A stretch of 64,000 bases of DNA from NCBI GenBank assembly GCA_006176705.1, contig QRFJ01000387.1, positions 962,462 through 1,026,461 on the forward strand, read 5' to 3'. This document shows, piece by piece, positions 1 to 10,341 of this stretch (positions are counted from its first letter, which is position 1; each line of letters starts with the position of its first letter). The DNA is from Cocos nucifera (lineage: Eukaryota > Streptophyta > Magnoliopsida > Arecales > Arecaceae). Under the pieces are notes generated by a model. That model saw only the letters and a program-made list of their open reading frames with translations, searched no databases and was not told where the DNA came from. Made by a program: the position numbers and the translations under genes.

Positions 1-403
1 TAATATTATCTTTATCTCTCTCTCATAAACAGTTTTGTCTCCTAACTTTATTTTTTTGTTAGTTTACTTTTCTCTTTGCTCCCACCTTCCCCTTCCTCGC
101 TAAGCATACTATGTAGCCAGTGGGTAGTAGTCCCTTAGAGCCCCTCTCTCTCTTCTCTCTTCTTCCCTTCTCCCATTCTTCACCTTCTCCAGTCCCCAAC
201 ACCCCCAAAAGAAATAGGAAAAGTCAAATTTTAGCCCCTCCGATCCCCTAAGAAATTACATGAAAGTCCATTCAAGAAACATTCTCTCAAATCAGTCCAT
301 AAGCTTTTCTATTATTCTCTCTTAAGGGAGTTCACTCTCTTTCTCTCTCCTCCCATGTTTCATTTTTTTTTCTCTATTCTCTTCTGTCGAGAAGGCTTTA
401 GAG
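1..403 (+). other. CT-rich leader-like stretch upstream of DUF620 fragment
   Basis: No coding potential is visible. The stretch is rich in pyrimidine runs (CTCTCTCT, TTCTCTCTTC) and ends at the ATG at 404. Long CT tracts before an ATG are common in 5' untranslated regions of plant genes. I therefore infer that this is the old 5' UTR and proximal promoter of the broken gene that follows. No clear TATA box was picked out. Confidence 0.4.
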
Positions 404-705
404 ATGGAGAGGAAGTAGGGGTTCTTTGCGACGCTGAAGGAGGAGGTGGTGAGGGGGCTATCGCCGGTCAAGTCCCAGGTGAATAGCCCGACGAGGAGTT
501 CATTGCTGGCCAGGCAACTGCTACCGTGGTGGTGGGGGGCTAGGCAAAGCTGCCACCATTTGGTAGTGAACCTCCTGAAGTTGCTAATCGCGAGATATTC
601 AGGAGCTTCTAGCTTGTTGGGGAGGCTTTATCCCCACTCATGAAGGGGCCTGAGCCTGATGTTGCTATAGATAGCAGTAGAGAGTCACAGCGAGAGGGGG
701 TCTGG
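404..705 (+). pseudogene. N-terminal fragment of a plant DUF620-type protein, broken
   Basis: The frame from the ATG at 404 reads M-E-R-K-stop-G-F-F, then A-T-L-K-E-E-V-V-R-G-L-S-P and N-S-P-T-R-S. This matches the start I recall for plant DUF620 proteins (MEKKGFF..LKEEVVRGLSP..SR..SP). After roughly 55 residues the frame is lost. A second frame at about 612-705 resumes with GEALSPLM-GPEPD, then DSSRE and VWGH, the next conserved block of the same family. Defects: TAG at 416-418 (possibly a former CAG), at least one frameshift, and loss of everything after VWGH, including the whole DUF620 domain. DUF620 proteins have no settled biochemical function. It could be a decayed host locus or a captured exon; the Copia-A LTR starts 109 bases downstream. 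The match is from memory of the family, not a search. Confidence 0.6.
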
Positions 706-813
706 GGCCACCACTACCCCCCCACCATAGCTTTTCTTCTCTCTTGGCAAAGGCCGATCCCAATCGCAACCCCACCTCCTCTCTTCTTCTCATACCTTCA
801 CACCCCTGGCACC
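706..813. other. Unassigned spacer, C-rich
   Basis: C- and CT-rich sequence between the DUF620 fragment and the Copia-A LTR. It does not continue the DUF620 reading frame in a recognisable way. It may be intron or unrelated flank. Confidence 0.3.
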
Positions 814-976
814 TGTTAGAAGTGTTCCCTAGAAGCCAGTTATTGGCTAACACATAATTTTAGGACTTATATTTATACTTGTAAATCTTTTATTATCAAT
901 AAAGATATTCTTATTTCCAATCATGCTTATGTATCCATGATTTATCCTAAAAATTAGTAAAGATAATTTTGTATAT
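814..976 (+). repeat. Copia-A 5' LTR, first part
   Basis: Starts TGTTAGAAGTGTTCCCTAG, the typical TGTTGGAA-like start of plant Copia LTRs. It stops at the Gypsy-1 insertion; the LTR resumes after 8183. Bases 972-976 (TATAT) are the left copy of the target duplication. Confidence 0.75.
972..976. repeat. Target site duplication TATAT, left copy (Gypsy-1)
   Basis: TATAT lies directly before the Gypsy-1 terminus TGATAAG at 977. The same five bases follow the other terminus at 8184-8188. Five bases is the normal Gypsy duplication size. Confidence 0.85.
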
Positions 977-2604
977 TGATAAGAGTGCGATATTATCGTT
1001 AAGATATTGTGTTTATCAATTTAATCTGACTTCTTAAAATAATCCAATTTAAGTCGGGTCGAATCCACAGAAAAAGTAGTGTTTTAAATTTAAAATATTT
1101 GATTTTTGAAAAGAAAAAAAAGAAAAGAATTTTGAAATCAAAAGTGAAGTTGAAAAATAAAAAGCAAAAATTAAAAGATGTAGAAATTTAAACTTGGTAC
1201 TAAGATCTACTAGTTACATCTTAGCGTCTACTTGTGATAAAATAAAAAGTAATAATTAAAGTATAAAAATTAAATTATAATAAAAATAAAGAGCATAAAA
1301 TTAAAGTTTAAAAAATAAAATTTTTATTAATTAAAATTTTAAAATTTAAATACATAAAATTTAAAAAAATAAAATAAAATAGTCTGATCTCTGATCTTAG
1401 ATTGGCATTGGTAGAAAGATGGTGTAGAAGTTCAGCTCTTCTTTTCAGCATCCATTGCTCTGAAGCAGCCATTAACCCAAAGTCTGGCTTCATCCTGTTC
1501 CAAAGCTTTGTCTTGATCGAAGATTATGAACTTTGGAGGCCTGAAATCTTATTTATAGGTATTGGACGGCTGGAGAGTTTTTTTATAGGCCATGTGAGAC
1601 TAAAGAGTCTTTGATCGTCAAAATATGAAGAAATCCAAATAAAAATTAGATTAAAAAAAATCCTAGATGAATTTTGTTGAAGTATGATAAAATCTAGCCG
1701 TTCAATAGAAATCCAACGGTCCAAAAAATATCAAAATCGGATGTGTATCAGCCTAGATCAGGTCGGATTAAATTTTGGCCATTGATCGCATATTGATGGA
1801 GAAAATCTACCCACTGATCATGCATTTGGAGTCCTGATCACCACTAGGAGCTCTCTTCACTGTCGAATCATCCCCCGGATCGAGCGCTATCGTTGGATGG
1901 TGATCTGCATGAAGCTGATTTTGAATCAAATTTGATTTTAAACCTCCACCATCCAATATTGACTGTAAGCTACTGTAGCCATCCGATCATGCAATTACTG
2001 TTCCCATGGACCGCATGGACTGGCTGCATCGTACACCACAACGAATCAGCGCATCCTATCATTGAGTGAAAAGTCCAAAATATCCTATGAGCTATGATAA
2101 TTTTTTTATGAATCCTTTAACGATCTAGATCCATCACGTGTCGCTCCATGATTCGTCGATTTCTACTGAGCTGGCGGTCCATGCCTGGATTGTGAACCGA
2201 CTGATGACTTCTGCGACCGGGTCGACTTGCATGACTGGCTTGGCATGCTAGCTTCGTCGACTTGGCTTGGTGCGTTTGGATGCATCAGCTGATATGGCGT
2301 GGTGGCTTGAGTCGTATGTTATTTTTTATTTAATTTTTATTTATTTTATTTCTTTAAAAATTCATAACTTCTTTGTTTTAGCTTCATTTTGTACGAAACT
2401 TATTTTATTGTAATCAAAAAAATAAGCTCTTTCTATTAATAATAAAATTTAATTTTTTTAATTTTTATTTTTTTAATTAATTTTTTAATAAATAAAAATA
2501 TGAATTTCTTAAAAATATGTATCAATTAATTATTAATTTTTAAAAATTAATATGAATTAATTAATAAATTAATATTTTTATTGATAAATTTATGGTACTT
2601 ATCA
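977..2604 (-). repeat. Gypsy-1 3' LTR
   Basis: 1628 bp, TGATAAG at 977 and CTTATCA ending at 2604. It aligns by eye along its length with 6503-8183: same start, the shared block around 1190-1220 and 6729-6770, and the same end. Many substitutions and small indels separate the two, so the insertion is old. Confidence 0.9.
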
Positions 2605-2626
2605 TACCTTCCAACTTAAGCTTTGC
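2605..2626 (-). other. Gypsy-1 polypurine tract
   Basis: On the minus strand AAGTTGGAAGGTA lies directly before the 3' LTR start TGATAAG. The same tract is found in Gypsy-2 (AAGTTGGATGGTG before 27407) and Gypsy-3 (AAGTTGGAGGGG after 17163). It primes plus-strand DNA synthesis. Confidence 0.7.
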
Positions 2627-3836
2627 TTGTCCTTGAGTAAAGAAAGAATTTAGTTTTAAATATCTTTTAATTTTAGAGTTTCGAATTTTACTTAAATAAT
2701 TTTCAAAATGGCCATTGATATTCAGTAGAGTATAAGTAAGATATATCATTGAGATATTAATACTTATTAATAAAAAAATTAAGTAAAAAATATTAAATTT
2801 TTTTAAACTTTTTCTAAATTATTCCATCTTTATCTCTGATTTGTCTAAACTTTCATATAGATAAGTGTATTGCTACTTTCGCCCTTCATTTATTAATTTT
2901 TATTTTCATATTGCTCACTATTTTTATGCAAATATCATTACTTACTTAGGCAACGAGACCTGATTACTCGATGGAAAACCAATATTTTTTTTAAAAATGT
3001 TGTACCACTATTGAGTATCTTAACCCCTTAAGCTTTCTATTTGATTCATGTAGCGAGTCTTAGGCCAATGACTCCCAAACTAATTGGCTTTAGGGCACTA
3101 GGTATACAATATCCCTCGGACTTACTTGCTCGAATCAAATAGGCTATGAGTTAAGACTAGCTTTACAACGAGCTTTTTTATCCTTCCCATCTTTTGATGT
3201 GAAACTCAATGCTTGCTTAGGCAAAGAGGCCCAGTTACTCAATGAGAAGTACTTAAAAACTATTTTATTTTAATTTTTTATATGAAGAAACATATAGTTA
3301 TCCTACATAAGCCCATAAAAAGTAAATTTTTCTTTGATTAGTAGGAAAAATTAAAAATGCTCAAAGAAAAAAAAACTTTTTATGTTCTAGACTTAACTCT
3401 TTATTGAATTTTCTTAATACTTGATTCCTCAATATCTCACAGATTCTCTTATCCATGCATCAAATTTTTTTTAAAAATGCTTAGTTTAATTCAATTCTTA
3501 GGCATAATTAGGTATCTAAATACTAAATACTAACTTTTTTTAAGACTTAAAAAAATTTAAAAAATTTTATTATTTTTTCTTTCCTCTAACTTAATTGACA
3601 TTATCCTCAATGAAGAAGAAAAATTAAAGGATGTAATAAAGAATATGAAAGAATACATCTGACTATATTTTTGGTTCAGCACGTGCTTTTGAGAATTTAG
3701 GCTCTCCCTCCAACTTATTCAATATGTCCTAAAAAAATAAATTAAAAAAATAAATTAGATTAAGAAAAATTAAATATTGGGTTGCCTCCTAATAAGTGCT
3801 AAGTTTACCATCTTCAGCTAGATACAATACAGCTTA
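2627..3836 (-). other. Gypsy-1 conserved non-coding 3' internal region
   Basis: About 1.2 kb between gag and the purine tract with no usable frame. It aligns with 17164-18250 of Gypsy-3 and 26185-27391 of Gypsy-2. Shared blocks include the stretch about 3055-3120 (beginning GCGAGTCTTAGGCCAATGAC), the CCTCAATGAAG block near 3605, and the GGGTTGCCTCC motif at 3779. Conservation between diverged copies suggests cis functions such as packaging or RNA structure, but this is inference. Confidence 0.6.
3778..3805 (-). promoter_or_regulatory. Conserved post-gag motif (GGAGGCAACCC type)
   Basis: Minus-strand CTTAGCACTTATTAGGAGGC followed by AACCCAA. Counterparts lie at 18218-18247 (minus) and 26211-26245 (plus), each just after the last recognisable gag codons. 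Similar GGAGGCAACCCA strings are common downstream of gag in plant Gypsy elements. Its role is unknown to me. Confidence 0.5.
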
Positions 3837-5106
3837 CTATCCTATGTCAAATATTGGATGGACAAATTTTAATGGTTTTGGATTGCCAATCTCAGAAAGT
3901 TGATTTATAATTTCATTATTGATATAATCATTATTAATTTTAGGGACATAATTTGTGACCCCATTCTCAGACCCATGTTTATTAAAAATTTCTCCTATTT
4001 GTTTTTCTAAAATGCTCATGAATTGAGTTTTTGAATTAGGAGTTAAGTTTGATTCAATGGATGCTGAAAGGATGTCTAAAGATGGATTTAATTATGAAGG
4101 TAAATTAATGTGATCTTACTTAAACAACTTCATTGACACTTTATTACATGCCTCTTGATTTTTGTAAGAAGAACCAGCTACTAGAGTTGAAGAAAATAGG
4201 ACATTAGGTTTATAAGTCTCGAGTAAATCATCTATTCTTTTTTTTTTCTATATCTATCTCATTTAAACTAGAACCAGCATCAGTACTAGTTTCTGGCTTG
4301 GGTTCTTTTATGTGGTTAGTCTCAGTACTAATTTGTTCCTCTAAATTTTTATTTTGGCTAGCATCAGTACTAGCTTCTCTCACCTGATCTTAGTATGGGT
4401 CCGTAAGAATCCTATAGCTTTTAAGTTCAAGAATTATTTTGGCATTCTCAAATTGAGGATCCTTAAGTGAGACATTAAATTGATAATTTAGTCCAGATGG
4501 TTGGTGGACATTAGGTGGATTGTTTGAAATTGGTAGGTTCGATAGTTGATCTAGTTCTCTCTTCGTGTTAGACTCAACTAATTATCCAATTTGAGCTTCT
4601 AGCTTGGTGATAGATTCTTGTTGAGTCAAGATCGATTGTTATTGATTCAAAATTAATTGTTGAAGTTGGTTAAATCTATCATCGGCTAGATTGATCTTTT
4701 GAGGAGGTGGATATGATAGCTGGTTGTTATATGATGGTTGAATAAACTGACTAGGCTGACCATTATTATAGGTATAGTTTTGATATTGGGACCTATTTTG
4801 ATAGTTTTGGATAGGTAAAATTTGGATCTAAGTCTGAGTCTGTTGGGATGTCCAAGAAAAATTAAAATAGTTACTCCAATATTGGTTATATGAATTTAAA
4901 AGGAGATTATTAATCGGCTTGGAGTAGCCTTGAGTAGTTTGGACTTATTTTTGGATAAAAGATGGAAACTATGCAGCATGATGGATTGAGCTAGGTGATG
5001 TGAATTGTGTAGAAGATTGTTGACTTAGGATTAGGAGTTGATCTAATTTCTGGACAAGAAGGTTAACTTTATCTAATTTTTGGACTATTAGGTTCAAATT
5101 AGCCAT
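3837..5106 (-). pseudogene. Gypsy-1 gag remnant (core and zinc knuckle deleted)
   Basis: From the minus-strand ATG at 5106 (MANLNLIVQKLDKVNLL) the frame runs into a Gln/Asn/Tyr/Ser-rich tail (blocks such as YQNRSQYQNYTYNNGQPSQ). It then reaches a final open block (4019-3837) that matches 26002-26184 of Gypsy-2. Comparison with Gypsy-2 shows that the retrotransposon gag core and the CCHC knuckle are gone; the flanking sequence rejoins without them. At least five in-frame stops. No capsid function can remain. Confidence 0.75.
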
Positions 5107-6481
5107 TTGATTATCAGATTTAATATGAATCAACTATTCAATTAAGTTCAACTAAATCAAAAAAAGTGATTTTCTACTGTGCATGTATTAGTGTAATCCT
5201 AATATATGGTTCAAAATTTTTTAAATTTTTTTTAGAATTTATATATATATTTATTATTTTATTATATTATTATTTTTTAATTTTTTAAATTATTTTATTT
5301 ATTATTTTTAATTTAATTTAATTATTTATTTTAATATATTTTTTTAGTTAGTTTAATTTAATTTTTATTTTATTTTTAGAGAAGAAAGGATAAAAAAGAA
5401 AAAAGAGTTCTAAAGAAGAGGTCCTAAGGAGTCCTAGAACTAAGAAGAGAGAAAAGAATTAGATTTAATTAGGTTTAATGTTGATTAGCAATCAAGTTGG
5501 ACAATCAATCCTGACTAAGGGTTATCCTAGATCTAGATAGCTCCTAACTACCAAGATCACCTTCAAGCCCTCCAAGTGTAGGATCAGTTAATTAACTAGT
5601 CAGTTAAGTATAAGATTGATGGAAGTCCCCCTATTGCTTGCCTTAGACACCATTTATGCTTTACCAGGTAAGCTAATGGAACTAATTAAAAACCACCTTT
5701 CTTCGAGCCCAGTCGTCCCTGAATCACTTTCCTAGACATTAGTCAAATTGACTAATCCTAATCTGATTCAACTCTTAGAGTTCCTTATCCTATTGAGCTT
5801 GAGCTCCTAGGATTGATGTCTAATTGATTTTAAAATTAAAGACTTAGGTCAATGCAGGATGCTGGTTGGTTGTTTGTGGGCTAAGAAAGGATGATCAAAT
5901 CTTCATCTTATCTTATTTAATTAGATTATGCCCTTAATTTGATTTAATATGATATGCAAAAAAATTTTCAATCAAAGGATTCTATGCAATTTAAACTAGA
6001 AGTATACAACTAATTGAATTCTGAAAGGCTTACCTTTCCTCCAGCAATCATCAGAATAAAAATAAAACTAATATGATGCATGCTCTAAATAGTTAGAATT
6101 TCTAATCTTATCATGGAGCTTTTTAATTAGATTTAAATGGATATTTTTTAAATTAATTTAAAAATAAATAAATAAATAAATAAATAAAAAGGAAAGAGGT
6201 CTAGAGTTAAGATTGATCTCACCAAGCAAAACTAAATCATTTGTTTCTTTCTCTAATTTTTTTTATTCTTTAATCTCTTTTTCTATAAAATAAAAAAAGT
6301 TAGTAAGCAATATTTATAAGAAAATAAAAATTTTATTTATAAAAAAATGAAAAAGATAAAAAATTTAATGTCCATGCCTTTTCTGACAACGGTGCTAAAA
6401 ACTTCGTGTGTTTACCAAAATTATTTTTAATTTATTTAAAATAAATTTAAAAAAATTAAAATCAAAAATTAAAAATAATTT
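5107..6481 (-). other. Gypsy-1 leader with possible intron
   Basis: Non-coding leader between primer site and gag. On the minus strand AAAG|GTAAGCC (GT at 6033-6032) is a consensus splice donor. GCACAGTAG before AAAATCAC (about 5180-5174) is a possible acceptor. An AT-rich block (5215-5400) lies between them, as in plant introns. The same donor and acceptor contexts occur in Gypsy-2. Confidence 0.4.
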
Positions 6482-6502
6482 TCGATAACGGTGCTAAAAA
6501 TT
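6482..6502 (-). other. Gypsy-1 primer binding site, mutated
   Basis: Minus strand: AATTTTTAGCACCGTTATCG, immediately after the LTR end CTTATCA. It resembles the plant Gypsy site TTTTTGGCGCCGTTGCCGGG with several G-to-A changes. It would bind the tRNA 3' end that primes minus-strand synthesis. Confidence 0.8.
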
Positions 6503-8183
6503 TGATAAGATCGCGATGTTATCATTAAGATACCGTATTTATCAGTTTAATCTAATTTTTTAAAATAATTAAAAATACGTAGATAGTAGTGAATTAGATT
6601 GAATTCATAGGAAAGATAGTCTTTTTAGATTTGAAATATTTGATTTTATAAAAAGAGAAAAGAAAAAAGTTTTAAAATCAAAAGTGAAGTCAAAAAATAA
6701 AAAATAAAAAATAAAAGATGTAGAAATTTAAACTTGGTACTAAGATCTACTAGTTAGATCTTAGCATCAACTTGCAATAAATAAAAAGTAATAATTAAAA
6801 TATAGAAATTAAATTATAATAAAAATAAAGAGCATAAAATTAAAGTGTAAAAAATAAAATTTTTATTAATTAAAATTTTAGAATTTTAATACATAGAATT
6901 AAAAAAAATAAAATAAAATAGTCTGATCTCTGATTTTAAAAAAAAAATAAAATAAAATAGCCTGATCTTTGATCTTGGATTGGCATTGGCAAAAAGATGG
7001 TGTAGAAGTCTAGCTCTTCTTCTTGACACTCGTTGCTTTGAAACAGCCATTAATCCAAAGCCTGGCTTCATCCTATACCAAAGCTTCGCCTTGATCGAAG
7101 ATTATGAACTTTGGAGGTCTGGGGTCTTATTTATAGGTATTGGAAGGCTGTAAAATTTTTTTGTAGGCAATGTGGGACTAAAAAGTCTTTGATCATCAAA
7201 ATATGGAGAAATTCGAGTAAAAGTTAGATTAAAAGGAGTCTTGGATGAATTTTGTTGAAGTTTGGTGAAATTTAGCCATTCAATAGGAATCCAACGATCT
7301 AAAAAATGCCAAAATTGGATGCATATCGACCCAGATAAGGTCGGATTAAATTCTAGCCATTGATCGCATGTTGATGGCGAAAATCTAGCCGTTGATCATG
7401 TTTTTGGAGTCCTGATCACCATCGAGAGCTCTCTCCATCATTGGATCATCCCCTGAATTGAGCGCTGCCATTGGATGGCGATCCGTGTAAAGCTAATTTT
7501 GAATCAAATTTGGTTTTAAACCTCCATCGTCCGATCTCGATCGCAAGCTACTGCAGCCATCCGATCGCGTAATTACTATTCCCGTGGACAGTGTGGATCA
7601 GCTGTATCGTACACCGTAATGAATCAGTGCCTCCTATCATCGAGTGAAAAGTCCAAAATATCCTATGAGCCATGATAGATTTTTTGTGAATCCTTTAAGA
7701 ATCTAGGTCGACCACGTATCGCTCCGTGATTCATCGGTTTCTACTGAGCTGACGGTCCACGTCTGGATCGTGGACCAACTGACGGCTTCTGCAGCTGAGT
7801 CGGCTTGCATGGTTGACTTGGTGCACTGGCTTTGTTGGCTTGGCTCGGTGTGTTTGGACATGCCGATTGATATGACGCGACGGCTTGAGCCAGCTGAGCC
7901 GTATGTTATTTTTTATTTTTTTTATTTTTTTTAAAAATTTATATCTTCTTTATTTTAGCTCCGTTTTATGCAAAATTTATTTCATTATGATCAAAAAAAT
8001 AAGCTCTTTCTATTAATAATAAAATTTAATTTTTTTAATTTTTATTATTTTTTAATTAATTTTTTAATAAATAAAAATATGAATTTCTCAAAAATATGCA
8101 TCAATTAATTATTAATTCTTAAAAATTAATATGAATTAATTGATAAATTAATATTTTTATTGGTGAATTTATGGTACTTATCA
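6503..8183 (-). repeat. Gypsy-1 5' LTR
   Basis: 1681 bp, TGATAAG at 6503 and CTTATCA ending at 8183, homologous to 977-2604. It holds an extra near-duplicate of a short AAAAATAAAATAAAATAG(T/C)CTGATC block around 6902-6966 that the other LTR has once. Followed by TATAT (8184-8188). Confidence 0.9.
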
Positions 8184-10324
8184 TATATTCTCAAGGTGTT
8201 GAGAATTTAAAACATCCATTATTAGTGATTAATTTCTAAATACTTTCGATCATAGGATCATCATGAAGAACAATGATTGATCTCGTCAAGATCAGTGTAT
8301 GGATCACCTTCCTTCTAGATAGATGGGTCTTGAGTTTGTAGGGTGGGGATATTAGGATGAGAGTATAGATAGTTGTTAGAGAATAACTTGCATTGAGCAT
8401 GACTGTCACGTGAGACCATTTGAATGTCTACTCGCTCGTCAGTGATTCTTCTTGATGCTATTGTAATGTGACAAGTCCTTTAACCTATGGTGTATTGACT
8501 ATTCGCAGTGAAGCTATAGGATTTAACTGCATGTTTTCTTGGTCCCTAGCCATTCGGGTCCTTCCTATGTATGTTGGCTTCAGTGGGTTCAAGTTCGCTA
8601 TTTAGAGTAAGATGCACTTAGATGAAATCCATCGACCTTAGTAGAAAAGAAAAAGTCCTATGTGATTAGCAAGACTGAGTTTAGGAATTAAGTCTTCGAC
8701 CGAAGCATGTGTGAATACTAAAAAAGAGTTTTCATAGAATTCATAAATGAACTTAAGCCAAGGCAATCTGACATATGACTGATGATGGAGTTTGACGAGT
8801 TCTCCATGACCTCCATCAAGTCAAAACTTATGATAGAAGAACTGAATCACACACTAACTATACCTAGAGATTCATATTTTTCTGTTTTACTGGATTGCCG
8901 CTACATACTGTTAGGCATCACTGGTGGATTGTAAGAATTCACTAGGATTATTTTTGGATCAACTATTCTTGTTGGGTTGAGCCAAAATTATTCTGGTCCA
9001 TTGAAATAGTTTCGATGATACAGTGATAGATATCATAGTATATCTCACTATCAGTTAGAATAGAACCTGAGGGACCATACACAAAAATAGTTTGACTCGA
9101 TCAATAGTTTGGATCATATTTGAATTATTAATTGGATTGATGGTTTGAATTTTGAAAACTGCTAATTTATAAACATTATAGATTTGGTAGCTACTAATTG
9201 TTACCATGCTGATTTTATTACAAGCATTGTATTTTAATTAGAGACTAATTAAAATATGAATTAAGTCTTAACTAATTTAAATTAGATTTAATTTAATTTA
9301 ATTTAATTTAATGATTAATTGTGTTCAACAATCCAAATCAGATTTAGATTTTAGACCTGATTGGTTCAGATTTGACTGCTTTTTGAATTCGATTCAATTC
9401 AATTCAGGCTCAATTTGGACTAGATTTGGATCCAGTTTGAACTTAATTGACCTTGACAACTAGAGCCCATGTCCTCTGGGCTTCTCTCTCTTCTTGGCCA
9501 ACCAAAGAAAGGATGGAGCGGTGATTTATTGCACTATTCTTTTCTTGGCGTGGGTGAGAGATATTTTAGGGTTTGGATGAGGCGCCACCTCATTACTTGA
9601 TGGTTTAGGACTCTTATGTGATAAGAGATAAAATCCTAACTTATCTCCCCTAAATCTTGTCCTTTTGTGGCATGGGAAACCTAATTATTTTGTGTGACAA
9701 AATAAAAGGGAGGGCTTGGGGCATGTGGCACTTGAGATCTAGGGAGGTTTCTTAGTTGCCGCAAGAAAGAGATAGCTGCCCTTCTTCCCTTTCTTCCATC
9801 CTATTCCATGTCCACACCTCTCCCTCCTTCAGATCAGATTTGAGAGAAGAGAGATCCCTTTGAGAGAGAGAGGAAAAAGGATTCAAGAAGAGTTCTTGAT
9901 TCCTTTTGGTGGATCAGTCAGTTCCTTGAAAGCTGCAAAAATCTATTTTGAGAAATAGACTCAGATCTAAGCCGAAGAACGAAGCCTACAAAGGAGCTAG
10001 CACCCTAAGAGTTTTAGAGTTCTGATTGAAAAGAGCACTATGTGGATAGTAGAGGCCAGGTGCATATGCAGCTATGACAGGAGCCCCAAAGATCAGATCG
10101 ATCCAATTAAAGAAAGGAGGAAAAAGCGACAAGTATAATTTCTTCCTTCATATATTTAGTTTTAGATCTATAAATAAATTTATTTATGCATGTTAGATGA
10201 TCCTTAGGTAGTCTTGATTTAGATTAGCATGCTTAGATTGATTTAAAAATTATTTTTAAATTTTTTTCTACGATGTTTAATGTAAACAGTAAAAATCAGC
10301 ATGTATACTACCTGTTTTCTAATA
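8184..10324 (+). repeat. Copia-A 5' LTR, second part
   Basis: Continues the LTR interrupted at 976; the first five bases are the right copy of the TATAT duplication. The stretch has the usual long non-coding U3/R/U5 layout of Copia LTRs. It ends CTAATA at 10324 (a mutated CAACA), right before the tRNA-iMet site. Total LTR length without Gypsy-1 is about 2.3 kb. Confidence 0.75.
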
Positions 10325-10325
10325 G

Positions 10326-10341
10326 TGGTATCAGAGCCATG
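10326..10341 (+). other. Copia-A primer binding site (tRNA-iMet)
   Basis: TGGTATCAGAGCCATG, the classical plant Copia site complementary to the 3' end of initiator methionine tRNA, one base after the LTR end. Confidence 0.95.

Larger units (their letters stand above)
977..8183 (-). mobile_element. Gypsy-1, gag-only Ty3/Gypsy element with both LTRs
   Basis: A complete insertion of 7207 bp bounded by matching LTRs (977-2604 and 6503-8183), each with TGATAAG/CTTATCA ends, and flanked by perfect TATAT duplications. Read on the minus strand: 5' LTR, primer site, leader, shortened gag, long non-coding 3' region, purine tract, 3' LTR. No protease, RT, RNase H or integrase is detectable in about 3.9 kb of internal sequence. 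It is therefore non-autonomous, of the kind called TR-GAG or LARD. Compared with Gypsy-2, the gag core and the zinc knuckle have been deleted. Confidence 0.9.

Noticed and set aside
10326..10341. tRNA-like sequence TGGTATCAGAGCC at several places
   Set aside because: Only the 3' end complement of tRNA-iMet is present, next to LTR ends; these are primer binding sites, not tRNA genes.
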